A DNA stretch of 64,000 nucleotides, from assembly GCF_024397915.1 (NCBI RefSeq), contig NZ_CP073347.1, positions 3,720,001 through 3,784,000 of the forward strand, in the 5' to 3' direction. Source of the stretch: Marinobacterium rhizophilum (lineage in GTDB: Bacteria; Pseudomonadota; Gammaproteobacteria; Pseudomonadales; Balneatricaceae). The translations under genes and the position numbers were made by a program. Below, piece after piece: positions 15,059 through 23,859 of the stretch. Within the stretch, counting starts at the first letter, position 1. Each line of letters opens with the position of its first letter. The notes beneath the pieces are model-generated. The model saw only the letters and a list, made by a program, of their open reading frames with translations. It was not told the origin of the DNA and did no database searches.

Positions 15059-17974
15059 TCAAAGCTCGGACGGCGCAAGTCCAGGTAAGGTGATTACCAC
15101 TAGAGTGCCTTTATTCTGTTTTTTGTCGGCAGGGCTGAGTATCTCGATATTACCATAGTGTTCTTCGATAATATTGTAGACCAAGGGCAAACCCAGTCCG
15201 GTTCCCTTGCCGGGGTCCTTGGTGGTGAAAAAGGGCTCGAACAGGCGGTCCTGCAATTCGGCGGGAATGCCGCTGCCTTCGTCCTGCATGCGAATGATGA
15301 CCTTTTCGTCTTCCCGCTCCGCGCTGATGCTGATCAGGCCCTGCTCGGGCGAGGCGTCACAGGCGTTATTGAGCAGGTTGACGAAAACTTGCAGCAGCTG
15401 CTGGATGTCCCCCACGACCTGCAGTGCGGGCGGGACCTCGTTCTGGTAGCGCTGGTGCCGGCCGCGGCTGTCGAGGGAAACGAGCTGAATGGCTTCGGCG
15501 ATGCAGGCATAGATGTCGACGGGGTCGTGCTGGGTGACATGATCCTGGCGCCCGGTGTGGGCAAAGCGGACCAGCGACTGCACGATACGGCTGATGCGCT
15601 TGGTCTGGTCCAGAATCTGCTCGCCGGATTCAAGCACCAGCGGGCTTTCGGTTTCGAATTTCAGGTTCTGTGCCAGGCAGGCGATACCGGTGACCGGGTT
15701 GCCGATTTCATGGGCGACACCGGCGGCAAAGCGCCCGATGGAAGCCAGGCGTTCGTTATGCGCCAGTTTGTCGGCCAGCATCAGGGTGTCCGACTCGTCC
15801 TCCAGCAGTATGACCATGCCGGCGTGGGCTTTTTGCTCGCTGAGCTGTGCCTTGTGCAGGCTGAACCAGCGCGGCTGCCCCTGCAGCACCAGTTTCTGGC
15901 TTTCCAGATGGGACTGGTCGCCTTCGGTAAAGCGGGTGAAAAGTTCCCCCCAGGGGGCCGGCAGCGATGTCGGGCGCCAGGTCAGCACTTCGTCGACGGA
16001 CAGTCCGGTGTAGTGTTCAATTTCCGCATTCCAGAACAGGATGCGGCCGTCGCTGTCCAGGGTGCAGACGCCGACGGGCAGTTTTTGCAGCGTCAGGCGG
16101 TGGTAGCGTCGAAGCTCATCCAGCTCGGCCGCCAGGCCGCCGAGGCGCTGGTGGTACTGCTCAAGTTGTGACTCCAGCAAATGCACATCACGGGCCCTGA
16201 AGCCCTCAATCGGGTCCTGCTGGTCCAGCGGTTCCAGAATGGTGGCGGCTTCAACCGGGCCGACCAGACCGGACAGGTGCTGCTCCAGCTGGGAACGCAG
16301 GCGCAGCAAGTCCAGTGGTGACAGTACTTCATAGTTGATACCCAGCTGGGCAATGGCGCTTTGCAGCTCGCGCTTTGCCGTCTCGGCGCCCAGGCGTGGG
16401 CGCAGCAGGGCCTCGAAATCTTCCACCCGGGTAGCGTTGAGACGGATACCCATGGGTTGTTGCATGACATTCAGCATGCAGGCGTCGGCGGCCTTGCGCT
16501 CTTCGTCGCCGGTGGGAAAAAGGCGTGATGCCACCACCAGTACCACGCAGTTGAGCAGCAGGGAAAATACGGCGGACTGGTGCCAGTCGTCGGTATTGAT
16601 GTCGAAATCCAGCAGGCTGATATCCTGGTCCAGTACCATGGGCAACAGCATGGTCAGCAGCCAGCTGCCGGTGCCGGCACAGAGCCCCAGCACAAAGCCC
16701 CAGCGGTTAATGCCGGCCCAGAACAGGGTGGCCAGCAGGCCTGGCAGAAACTGCAGGAAGGAGACAAAGGCGATCAGGCCGAGCAGGTAGAGAGCTTCAG
16801 GTCGGGCCAGCTGGGTGTAAAACAGGTAGCTTCCGCTCATCAGCACCAGAATGAGGATGCGGCGCAGCCACAGCAGCCAGTTGTAGAAGCGCACATTGTC
16901 CGGCACCCGGGTCAGTGGCAGCAGCAGGTGGTTCTGCAGCATCGAGGCCATGCTGACGGTGGCCACAATGATAACGCCACTGGCCGCCGATAAACCGCCC
17001 AGAAATGCCAGCAGTGTCAGGGTGGGGGAGCCCAGCACCACACCGATATTGAGGATCAGGTATTCCGTTGCATGGGTGGCTTCAAGCTTGATGCCGGCCC
17101 AGACGATGATCGGCACCGTTATCGCCATGAGGAACAGGTACAGCGGCATCAGCCACGAGGCTTTTTGCAGGCTCAGGGCGGACGAGTTCTCGGTAAAGGC
17201 CAGGTGAAACATGTGTGGCATCACAATGGTGGTGGCGAAGAACGCCAGCAGCAGTGTATGCCAGTTTTCGTTTTCCGGGATGTGCTGAATGCGTTGCAGT
17301 GCGGCGGGGTTGTCGGCCAGCCACTGTTCCAGCCCGGCAGGCCCGCCGAGAATGGCAAACAGCGAGTAACCGGCAATGGCCAGCAGGGCAATGAGCTTGA
17401 CCAGTGACTCTACTGCCATGGCGACCACCAGGCCGTTGTTGCGATTGCGCAACGAGGCGTGGCGGGCACCGAACAGGATGGCGAACAGCGCCATGACCGC
17501 ACAGAAGGTCGCGGCGATCAGGTCGCGCGGTGCTTCGTTGTTCAGCAGGTACAAGGATTCGGCCACAGCCTGAATCTGGATGGCGATCAGCGGCAGGGTC
17601 GCGGCGACCACCAGCAGGGAGGTCAGGGTACCGACGGGGCCGCTGCGAAAGCGAAAGGCGAACAGGTCGGCCAGCGAGCTGAGCTGATGGGTGCGGGAAA
17701 TGCGCAGGATTGGCACCATGATGGCCGGTGCCAGTACAAAGGCCAGGGTCGCCCCCAGGTAGGAGGTCAGGTAGGTGATGCCGGCGTCCTGCACGATGCC
17801 GAAGATGCCGTAGAAGGTCCAGACACTGGTGTAGATACCCAGCGAGAGTGCATGTACCAGCGGGTGGCGCACCAGCCGGCGAGGCAGTTTGCCGCGCTCG
17901 GTCAGGTAGGCGGCGCCAAACAGAACCAGCAGGTAGCTGACACCGGCGATGAAAAGGCCGTGAATACTAAACAT
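15059..17974 (-). CDS. cbrA: CbrA, transporter-like sensor histidine kinase
   Basis: A 971-residue fusion. Roughly the first 500 residues are a sodium/solute-symporter (SLC5-like) domain with about 13 membrane segments, followed by a linker, a PAS domain (KLPVGVCTLDSDGRILFWN, about 620-740), a phospho-acceptor helix with AHEIGNPVTGIACLA, and an ATPase domain with NLLNNACDAS, DEGSGIP and GTGLGLPLVYNI. In Pseudomonas CbrA moves histidine and signals to CbrB. Its start codon overlaps the end of cbrX by eight bases. Confidence 0.95.
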   Translation of the reverse strand: MFSIHGLFIAGVSYLLVLFGAAYLTERGKLPRRLVRHPLVHALSLGIYTSVWTFYGIFGIVQDAGITYLTSYLGATLAFVLAPAIMVPILRISRTHQLSSLADLFAFRFRSGPVGTLTSLLVVAATLPLIAIQIQAVAESLYLLNNEAPRDLIAATFCAVMALFAILFGARHASLRNRNNGLVVAMAVESLVKLIALLAIAGYSLFAILGGPAGLEQWLADNPAALQRIQHIPENENWHTLLLAFFATTIVMPHMFHLAFTENSSALSLQKASWLMPLYLFLMAITVPIIVWAGIKLEATHATEYLILNIGVVLGSPTLTLLAFLGGLSAASGVIIVATVSMASMLQNHLLLPLTRVPDNVRFYNWLLWLRRILILVLMSGSYLFYTQLARPEALYLLGLIAFVSFLQFLPGLLATLFWAGINRWGFVLGLCAGTGSWLLTMLLPMVLDQDISLLDFDINTDDWHQSAVFSLLLNCVVLVVASRLFPTGDEERKAADACMLNVMQQPMGIRLNATRVEDFEALLRPRLGAETAKRELQSAIAQLGINYEVLSPLDLLRLRSQLEQHLSGLVGPVEAATILEPLDQQDPIEGFRARDVHLLESQLEQYHQRLGGLAAELDELRRYHRLTLQKLPVGVCTLDSDGRILFWNAEIEHYTGLSVDEVLTWRPTSLPAPWGELFTRFTEGDQSHLESQKLVLQGQPRWFSLHKAQLSEQKAHAGMVILLEDESDTLMLADKLAHNERLASIGRFAAGVAHEIGNPVTGIACLAQNLKFETESPLVLESGEQILDQTKRISRIVQSLVRFAHTGRQDHVTQHDPVDIYACIAEAIQLVSLDSRGRHQRYQNEVPPALQVVGDIQQLLQVFVNLLNNACDASPEQGLISISAEREDEKVIIRMQDEGSGIPAELQDRLFEPFFTTKDPGKGTGLGLPLVYNIIEEHYGNIEILSPADKKQNKGTLVVITLPGLAPSEL

Positions 17975-18143
17975 CCTGGTGTCCTCGGCGCATGTCGATC
18001 AGCCAGCTCAGCGCGATCAGTATCAGCCAGATCAGGAAGGGGCGGTACCAGCGGGCATCGGGCTGCAGCCACCAGTCGAGCAGCAGGGGGCCGGCCAGGT
18101 AAAAGCCGATGATCATCAGGAGCGCGGTACGGTGCAGATACAT
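17967..18143 (-). CDS. cbrX: CbrX-like small membrane protein
   Basis: A 58-residue frame from ATG at 18143 after a GGAG ribosome site, ending in TAG inside the first codons of cbrA. It has two hydrophobic segments (LLMIIGFYLAGPLLLDWWL and FLIWLILIALSWLID) and a charged tail, MRRGHQDV. A small gene overlapping the start of cbrA is known in Pseudomonas as cbrX, where it couples translation of cbrA. Position, size and overlap match; direct sequence homology is not verified. Confidence 0.75.
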   Translation of the reverse strand: MYLHRTALLMIIGFYLAGPLLLDWWLQPDARWYRPFLIWLILIALSWLIDMRRGHQDV

Positions 18144-18151
18144 GGAGCTCC

Positions 18152-19036
18152 TTAAGGTTGGGACCAGGGTATTTCGCGGGTTCTAGGTATGGACGCGATA
18201 CTCCAGTGTTCGACGGCCCAGTGCAACAATTCACGGGCACTGGCGTCGTGCAGCGCGGCATCGGGCTCCTGGCCAAGAAACTCAAGCGCGGCAATCAGCG
18301 CGGGCACCGGATTGCGGGCATCCAGCGGCGGCGCATGGTTTTGCTTGCTGAGCTTCTGACCGCCGCTGGAGGTCGCCACCGGAATATGGGCATAGTCCAG
18401 GCTGGCGTAGCCGAGATAGCGCTGCAGCTGAATCTGGCAGGGCGTTTCATCGAGCAGGTCGCTGCCGCGGACCACATGGCTGATCTGCTGGGCGGCATCG
18501 TCCACCACCACCGCAAGCTGGTAGGCAAAGAGGCCGTCGCGGCGCCGGATCACGAAATCGCCGTGATCGCGAGCGAGCGAGTAACGCTGTGTGGCCTGAA
18601 TGGCATCCTGCAGCTCGATGGTACCGGCGGCGCAGTGCGCACGGATAGCGCAGGCCTGCCCGTGTGGCGGTTGCAGTGCATGGCAGTGGCCGTCATACCG
18701 AATGCCGCCGGTACGGTTGAAGACCTGCTTGCGGGAACAGTTGCACCGGTAGGCCTGGTGCTGCAGTTGCAGCTGTTCAACGGCATCGCGATAGAGTGAG
18801 CCGCGCTGGCTCTGGTAAATGACCTCACCGTCCCAGTCGAAGCCGAAAGCTTCCAGGGTCGAAAGAATAAGCGCGCTGGCGCCGGGCTGTTCACGCGGCG
18901 GATCGAGGTCTTCAATGCGAAGGTGCCAGAGGCCGCCGTGGGCGCGGGCATCCGCATAACTGGCAAGGGCTGCCAGCAGTGAGCCGAAGTGGAGCGGGCC
19001 GGTTGGGGATGGAGCGAAACGTCCGATATAGCGCAA
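18152..19036 (-). CDS. gluQ: glutamyl-Q tRNA(Asp) synthetase
   Basis: A 294-residue GluRS-like protein lacking the anticodon-binding half. The catalytic GRFAPSPTGPLHFGSL (HIGH-type) and KLSKQN (KMSKS-type) motifs are present, with CNCSRKQ and RYDGHCH positions that may bind zinc. It charges queuosine in tRNA-Asp with glutamate. The start is a TTG at 19036; the family begins exactly at this YIGRFAPSP segment, so a TTG start is credible. It sits between dksA and cbrX, as in Pseudomonas. Confidence 0.94.
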   Translation of the reverse strand: MRYIGRFAPSPTGPLHFGSLLAALASYADARAHGGLWHLRIEDLDPPREQPGASALILSTLEAFGFDWDGEVIYQSQRGSLYRDAVEQLQLQHQAYRCNCSRKQVFNRTGGIRYDGHCHALQPPHGQACAIRAHCAAGTIELQDAIQATQRYSLARDHGDFVIRRRDGLFAYQLAVVVDDAAQQISHVVRGSDLLDETPCQIQLQRYLGYASLDYAHIPVATSSGGQKLSKQNHAPPLDARNPVPALIAALEFLGQEPDAALHDASARELLHWAVEHWSIASIPRTREIPWSQP

Positions 19037-19058
19037 GGGTCAGGGTCCTACGCCGTAT

Positions 19059-19091
19059 CCGGCCGCCGGGGGCGGCCCCGGGGGCGGCCGG
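19059..19091 (-). terminator. GC hairpin after dksA, possible terminator
   Basis: CCGGCCGCC (19059-19067) and GGCGGCCGG (19083-19091) form a 9-bp GC stem 12 bases after the dksA stop. There is no U-tract, so partial read-through into gluQ is likely. Confidence 0.45.
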
Positions 19092-19102
19092 TTCAGGATG
19101 GG

Positions 19103-19531
19103 TCAGCCGCCGAGCTGCTTTTCCTTGATTTCTGCCAGCGTCTTGCAGTCGATGCAAAGTGTCGCGGTGGGGCGTGCTTCAAGGCGGCGAATGCCGATTT
19201 CGATACCGCAGGCGTCGCAGAAGCCGTATTCGTCGTCGTCGATGCGCTCGTTGGCTTCGTCGATCTTGCGGATCAGCTTGCGTTCGCGGTCACGGGTACG
19301 CAGTTCGAGGCTGAATTCCTCTTCCTGGCTGGCGCGGTCGCTGGGGTCAGCGAAGTTGGACGCTTCTTCCTGCAAATGATGGATAGTGCTGTCGACTTCT
19401 TCCATCAACTGCCGTTTCCAGGCATTCAGAATCTGACGAAAATGCTCGCGATGAGCATCGCACATATACTCTTCACCCGTATCGAGATCATAGGGTTTAA
19501 AGTGCGTAAACTGAGAATCATTTGTTGGCAT
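19103..19531 (-). CDS. dksA: DksA, RNA polymerase-binding transcription factor
   Basis: A 142-residue DksA with a long coiled-coil (about residues 30-105) bearing the FADPSDRASQEEE tip with its acidic residues, and a four-cysteine zinc finger, CDACG and CIDC. It acts with ppGpp at RNA polymerase to repress rRNA promoters and activate amino-acid genes. The rrn promoters in this window have the GC-rich discriminators typical of its targets. Downstream gluQ is often co-transcribed with dksA. Confidence 0.97.
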   Translation of the reverse strand: MPTNDSQFTHFKPYDLDTGEEYMCDAHREHFRQILNAWKRQLMEEVDSTIHHLQEEASNFADPSDRASQEEEFSLELRTRDRERKLIRKIDEANERIDDDEYGFCDACGIEIGIRRLEARPTATLCIDCKTLAEIKEKQLGG

Positions 19532-19756
19532 AGTCTTGCCTCACGTCTCCGAGTCCTCCGAACTGAATCAGTCCGGTTCGGTTATCCCTGCTGCCTGTAA
19601 GCCGTGCAAGCGCCGGCACTGGAAGGCGACGAAGTTACCAGAACCCTTTTCAATAGGCTAGCCTTTATAACCAAATTCGCCAGTGCCGCTGCGCTAGCGC
19701 CACAGGGGGCTTCGGGCGTTATAATGCCGTGCTTTTAGGCTGAGGAGTACAGGCCG

Positions 19757-20920
19757 ATGGCAGCGCGCTGGAGTGATCGGGTCGGTGATATCGAGTCCTT
19801 CAAGGTGATGGACTTGCTCAAGCGTGCCCGTGAGCTGGAGTCGCTGGGGCACGATGTGGTGCACATGGAAGTCGGGGAGCCGGACTTCCCCACGGCGGCG
19901 CCCATTGCCGCGGCGGCCAGTAAAGCCATTGAGCTGGGGCATACCCAGTACACGCCGGCGGCGGGCATCCCTGCGTTGCGCGAGGCGATCTCCGGCTTTT
20001 ACCAGCAGCGTTACGGCCTTGATATCGCGCCGCAGCGGGTTATCGTCACGGCGGGCGCATCCGGCGCCCTGCTGATGGCCTTTGCACTGCTGGCCAATCC
20101 GGGTCAGACCTTCATGATGAGTGACCCGGGCTATCCCTGTAACCGTCAGTTTCTGCGCCTGATCGAGGCGCGGGCCCAGCTGGTACCGGTGAATGCGGAC
20201 TGCAACTTCCAGCTCACGCCGGCACAGGTTCACGCGCACTGGCGCAGCAACACCGCTGGAGTGCTGCTGGCCTCGCCCGCCAACCCGACGGGCGCGGTAC
20301 TGAGCGAAGCTGAGCTGTCGGCGCTGGCTGGAGCCGTGCATCGCCAGGGTGGCCATCTGGTGGTGGACGAGCTCTACCACGGTTTGACCTACGGCTTCGA
20401 CGCGGCAAGTGTGTTGCAAGTGGACCCCGAGGCGTTCGTGGTCAACAGCTTCTCCAAGTACTTTGGCATGACGGGCTGGCGCCTGGGGTGGATTGTGGCG
20501 CCGGAGTCGGCGGTGCCTGAGCTCGAAAAGCTGGCGCAGAACCTCTACATCTCGCCTTCCACGGTGTCACAGTACGCCGCCCTGGCAGCCTTCGAGCCGG
20601 ATACCCTGGCGATCTTTGAGGCGCGCCGACAGGAGTTTGGCGAGCGGCGTGATCGCCTGGTGCAGGGGTTGCGTGAGCTGGGTCTGGGGATACCGGTGGC
20701 GCCGCAGGGAGCTTTCTATGTGTATGCCGACGTCAGCCACCTGACCGACAATGCGTTCGACTTTTGCTGGGACTTGCTCGAATCCGAACACCTTGCCGTG
20801 ACGCCGGGGCTCGACTTTGGCCAGCACCGGGCGAACGACTTTATTCGTTTCTCCTACACCACGAGCCTGGAGCGCATTGAGCTTGGACTTGAGCGCCTGC
20901 GTCGACGGCTGGCACGCTGA
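19757..20920 (+). CDS. PLP-dependent class I/II aminotransferase
   Basis: A 387-residue fold-type I aminotransferase. VGEPDFPTAAP, the SPANPTGA loop, VVDELYHGLTY and the Schiff-base lysine in NSFSKYFGMTGWRLGW are all present. It probably uses aspartate, alanine or a related amino acid; the exact substrate cannot be read from sequence. A ribosome site (GAGGAG) lies nine bases upstream and a TATAAT box at 19720. Its stop overlaps the sfsA start by one base (TGATG). The same gene lies next to dksA in Pseudomonas. Confidence 0.9.
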   Translation: MAARWSDRVGDIESFKVMDLLKRARELESLGHDVVHMEVGEPDFPTAAPIAAAASKAIELGHTQYTPAAGIPALREAISGFYQQRYGLDIAPQRVIVTAGASGALLMAFALLANPGQTFMMSDPGYPCNRQFLRLIEARAQLVPVNADCNFQLTPAQVHAHWRSNTAGVLLASPANPTGAVLSEAELSALAGAVHRQGGHLVVDELYHGLTYGFDAASVLQVDPEAFVVNSFSKYFGMTGWRLGWIVAPESAVPELEKLAQNLYISPSTVSQYAALAAFEPDTLAIFEARRQEFGERRDRLVQGLRELGLGIPVAPQGAFYVYADVSHLTDNAFDFCWDLLESEHLAVTPGLDFGQHRANDFIRFSYTTSLERIELGLERLRRRLAR

Positions 20921-21624
20921 TGGAGTTTGCCGGCTTGATAGAAGGACGCCTGGTCCGGCGTTACAAGCGCTTCCTGGCGGATGTCGAGTTGCCGGACGGC
21001 CGGCAGGTGACGGCGCACTGTCCCAATACCGGCTCGATGCGCAACTGTGCCGAACCCGGCAGCCGGGTGTGGCTGCTGGACTCCGGCAACGCCAGCCGTA
21101 AGTACCCGCTGGGCTGGGAGCTGGTGGAGGTGGAAGGCCGGCATCTGGCCTGCATCAATACCGGGCGCGCCAATGCGCTGGTGCGCGAGGCCATTGAGCA
21201 GGGGCGCATCGGCGAGCTTGCCGGGTACGGGTGCATTCGTCAGGAGGTTCCCTACGGCGAGGAACGCAGCCGTATCGATCTGGTGCTGTCACAGGGTAAA
21301 GTGCCCGATGCCTGGGTCGAGATCAAGAACCTGACCCTGCTGGAAGCCGGTGGCTGGGGCAGCTTTCCCGATGCGGTGACGCTGCGCGGGCAAAAGCACC
21401 TGCGCGAACTCATGCTGCTGGCCCAGCAGGGTGTGCGGGCGGTATTGCTGTTCTGTGTGCCCCACGGCGGTATCGAGCGGGTGCGGCCTGCCGATGCGAT
21501 TGACCCGGCCTATGGCCGCCTGCTGCGCGAAGCGCGGGGCAGCGGCGTGGAACTGCTGGCCTACGGTGCCACACCGACGCCCCGGGAGCTGGTGCTGAAT
21601 CGCCGGCTTGATATCGTACTCTGA
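20920..21624 (+). CDS. sfsA: SfsA family nuclease-like protein
   Basis: A 234-residue SfsA of normal length. The N-terminal OB-like part (GRLVRRYKRFLADVEL) is followed by HCPNTGSMRNCAEPGSRVWL and by the restriction-endonuclease-like core with EERSRIDLVL and WVEIKNLTLLE, where D and ExK fit a PD-(D/E)XK active site. SfsA was named for stimulating maltose genes in E. coli; nuclease activity has been proposed. Translationally coupled to the aminotransferase. Confidence 0.93.
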   Translation: MEFAGLIEGRLVRRYKRFLADVELPDGRQVTAHCPNTGSMRNCAEPGSRVWLLDSGNASRKYPLGWELVEVEGRHLACINTGRANALVREAIEQGRIGELAGYGCIRQEVPYGEERSRIDLVLSQGKVPDAWVEIKNLTLLEAGGWGSFPDAVTLRGQKHLRELMLLAQQGVRAVLLFCVPHGGIERVRPADAIDPAYGRLLREARGSGVELLAYGATPTPRELVLNRRLDIVL

Positions 21625-21625
21625 G

Positions 21626-21940
21626 TCAAAGCAGCACGATCTGTCCGTCGGTCTGGCTGAAGGCTACCTGGGTGAGCGCCTGGCCATTGCAGGGGCCGGC
21701 GATGCACTCGCCGGTGTCGATCTTGAACAGGGCTCCGTGGGTGGCGCACTGGATAAAGTTGCCCTCGAAGTCGAAAAACTGATCAGGCTGCCATTCGAGT
21801 TCGACGCCCCGGTGCGGGCAGCGATTCTCGTATACATAGAAATGGCCGTTGTGGTGCACGGCAACCAGGGCGCGGCCGTCCAGCGTAAAGCCACGGGCAC
21901 TCTGTGGCGGGATATCACTGCTATTGCACAGTACTGTCAT
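21626..21940 (-). CDS. Rieske [2Fe-2S] ferredoxin
   Basis: A 104-residue small Rieske protein when started at MTVLCNSSDI (21940), the usual family length; a GTG start at 21988 would add 16 untypical residues. The cluster ligands are in CPHRG and CATHG, 19 residues apart. It is a soluble electron carrier with no recognisable oxygenase partner nearby. It converges on sfsA, with one base between the two stops, and diverges from tonB. Confidence 0.88.
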   Translation of the reverse strand: MTVLCNSSDIPPQSARGFTLDGRALVAVHHNGHFYVYENRCPHRGVELEWQPDQFFDFEGNFIQCATHGALFKIDTGECIAGPCNGQALTQVAFSQTDGQIVLL

Positions 21941-22051
21941 GTCGAATCCGGAATGAACGGGGGTAAACCACACTTGAGGCCTCTTCACCCACAGGTGGGC
22001 GGCCTGCCTCTATAATGCGCCTCTACGAATGCTAAGAGAGCCCGAACCCGC

Positions 22052-22840
22052 GTGCAAGGCCCGATAACCTGCAAGACCCTGCGCCCACTGTTGCTGATGC
22101 TGCTGATATCGGGAGGCGTGCATATTCTGCTGGCGGCATCCTGGTTTTCCGCAGGGGGAGCGGCGGCGCCTGTCGGTGCGGGCGATGCGGCGGCTGAGCC
22201 TCGCATCCAGGTGCAGATGGCGGCCGCCGAGGTCCCGCGCCCTGCTGCGACGCCCGCGCCTGTCTCGGCCGTACCGGTCACGCAGCCAGCCCCGGTCGTC
22301 CCGGTCGAGCAGCTTGCAAGCACAGCGCCCCCAGCCAGAGACTCTGCACAGCCACAGCCACAGCCACAGCCACAGCCACAGCCACAGCCACAGCCACAGC
22401 CACAGCCACAGCCACAGCCACAGCCACAGCCGCGACCGCAGCCGCAACCCGAACCCGAACCCACGCCGGCTCCCTTTCCCGATCCTGTGCCTGCCGAGGA
22501 CGCCATGGTGGCTGCCGTCGGGACGAAGCCAGCAGCGGGCCCGGTGGCGGCAGGTCCGGTTGAACAGCAGCAGGCAGCCTGGCGTGTAGCACCCAGGCCC
22601 CCGTTATATCCGTCGCTGGCGCGGCGCCGTGGACAGGAAGGTGACGTCCTGCTGCGTCTGGACATAGACGCCGGGGGGCAGATAACGGCGGCGCGGGTGC
22701 TGGCGTCGTCCGGTTCGCCGCTGCTGGACAAGGCCGCCTTGGCAGCGGGGTTGGGCTGGCAGTTGCTGCCGGCACGAATCAATGGCATCGCAGTGGCGTC
22801 CTATGTGAAAATCCCGGTCCAATTCCGGCTGAATCAGTGA
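22052..22840 (+). CDS. tonB: TonB family energy transducer with a Gln-Pro repeat
   Basis: A 262-residue TonB-like protein from a GTG start at 22052. Residues 12-30 form the single membrane anchor (PLLLMLLISGGVHILLAAS). A periplasmic Pro-rich spacer follows with fourteen Gln-Pro units (about residues 100-127) encoded by a hexanucleotide repeat. The C-terminal domain has the TonB PPLYPSLARRRGQEGDVLLRL-type motif split as PPLYPSLARR and GDVLLRLDID. It delivers proton-motive energy to outer-membrane receptors. The hmuU-hmuV genes overlap it, suggesting service of a haem receptor. No exbB/exbD is adjacent. Confidence 0.9.
   Translation: MQGPITCKTLRPLLLMLLISGGVHILLAASWFSAGGAAAPVGAGDAAAEPRIQVQMAAAEVPRPAATPAPVSAVPVTQPAPVVPVEQLASTAPPARDSAQPQPQPQPQPQPQPQPQPQPQPQPQPQPRPQPQPEPEPTPAPFPDPVPAEDAMVAAVGTKPAAGPVAAGPVEQQQAAWRVAPRPPLYPSLARRRGQEGDVLLRLDIDAGGQITAARVLASSGSPLLDKAALAAGLGWQLLPARINGIAVASYVKIPVQFRLNQ
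22349..22432 (+). repeat. CAGCCA hexanucleotide repeat inside tonB
   Basis: Thirteen uninterrupted CAGCCA units and a fourteenth CAGCCG encode a Gln-Pro track. Slippage would change length in steps of two residues without breaking the frame. The minus strand over this stretch gives spurious Leu-Trp frames. Confidence 0.95.
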
Positions 22841-23859
22841 ACCGTGACGCGATGTCCCTCCGTGTAAGCATGTCCGCACGCCAGCTGAGTCTGCTGTTGT
22901 GGCTGTTGTTGCCCCCCGTGGTACTGGCTTCCCTCTGGGTGGGGCCGGTGTCGCTGTCGTTGGAAAAGTTGCTGCAGCCTGGCTCGCGGGACTGGCTGAT
23001 TCTGTTCGAGTTGCGGCTGCCTCGGCTGCTGATGTCGCTGGCGGCAGGGGCCGTGCTCGCCATCACCGGTGCCTCGATTCAGGCGCTGTTTCGCAACTCC
23101 CTGGCCGACCCCGGTCTTATCGGTATCAGTGCCGGTGCAGCGCTTGCGGCGGTGGCGGTACTGGTCTTTGGCGGCAGCTGGCTGCTGGGTCCGCTGGGAC
23201 CGGTGCTGGTACCGGTGGCAGCCTTCGGCGGCGGCCTGCTCGTGACGGCGCTGGTACTGCGCATTGCCCGCACGCCCAGCGGGGTATCGGTTACCACCAT
23301 GTTGCTGGCCGGCATTGCCCTGAACAGCATTGCAGCCGCGGCAATCGGTGTCATGAAGTACTTCAGTGATGAGCTTTCTCTGCGCCAGGTGACCTTCTGG
23401 CTGCTGGGCAACCTGCACAGCACTGACTGGAGCAGTGCCTTGCTGCTGCTGGCCATCGGCGGGCCGGTACTGCTGCTGTTGCTGCGCGAGGGCCAGCAGC
23501 TCAACTTGCTGCTGCTGGGTGAGGCCCAGGCGCGTTTGCTCGGTGTTGTCACTTCCCGTCTGCGGGGGAGGCTGGTGCTGCTGGTGGCCCTGGGCGTCGG
23601 TACCGTGGTGTCGCTCGGTGGCCTGATCGGTTTTATTGGCCTGGTAGTGCCCCATCTGGTGCGGCTGCTGTGCGGGCCGGACAATCGGGCACTGTTGCCG
23701 TTGTCGGCGCTGTTGGGGGCGCTGTTGCTGACGCTGGCCGATATCCTGTCACGCTTGCTGGTGAGTCCGGCCGAGTTGCCCATCGGTATTGTCACCGCGC
23801 TGATTGGCGGGCCTTTCTTCCTCTTTATGATTCTCTACCGGCAGCGGAGGCAGGTATGA
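22837..23859 (+). CDS. hmuU: FecCD-family ABC permease, probably haem import
   Basis: A 340-residue iron/haem/B12-type permease with about ten membrane segments. FELRLPRLLMSLAAGAVLAI, ALFRNSLADPGLIGISAGA and GLIGFIGLVVPHLVRLL are hallmark FecCD segments; the last contains the ATPase contact. The annotated GTG start overlaps the tonB stop; an ATG at 22852 is equally possible. The next gene overlaps it by four bases. The haem assignment rests on HmuV similarity and tonB linkage; no substrate-binding protein gene is nearby. Confidence 0.8.
   Translation: MNRDAMSLRVSMSARQLSLLLWLLLPPVVLASLWVGPVSLSLEKLLQPGSRDWLILFELRLPRLLMSLAAGAVLAITGASIQALFRNSLADPGLIGISAGAALAAVAVLVFGGSWLLGPLGPVLVPVAAFGGGLLVTALVLRIARTPSGVSVTTMLLAGIALNSIAAAAIGVMKYFSDELSLRQVTFWLLGNLHSTDWSSALLLLAIGGPVLLLLLREGQQLNLLLLGEAQARLLGVVTSRLRGRLVLLVALGVGTVVSLGGLIGFIGLVVPHLVRLLCGPDNRALLPLSALLGALLLTLADILSRLLVSPAELPIGIVTALIGGPFFLFMILYRQRRQV

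Noticed and set aside
13857..15158. 433-codon plus-strand frame opposite cbrB
   Set aside because: Shadow; the opposite strand holds complete receiver, AAA+ and Fis domains.
22349..22432. Possible CRISPR-like short repeat
   Set aside because: Units are six bases, contiguous and in frame; no spacers.
22278..22775. Minus-strand frames with Leu-Trp or Val-Ala repeats opposite tonB
   Set aside because: They are reverse readings of the CAGCCA repeat; the plus-strand TonB architecture explains the sequence.
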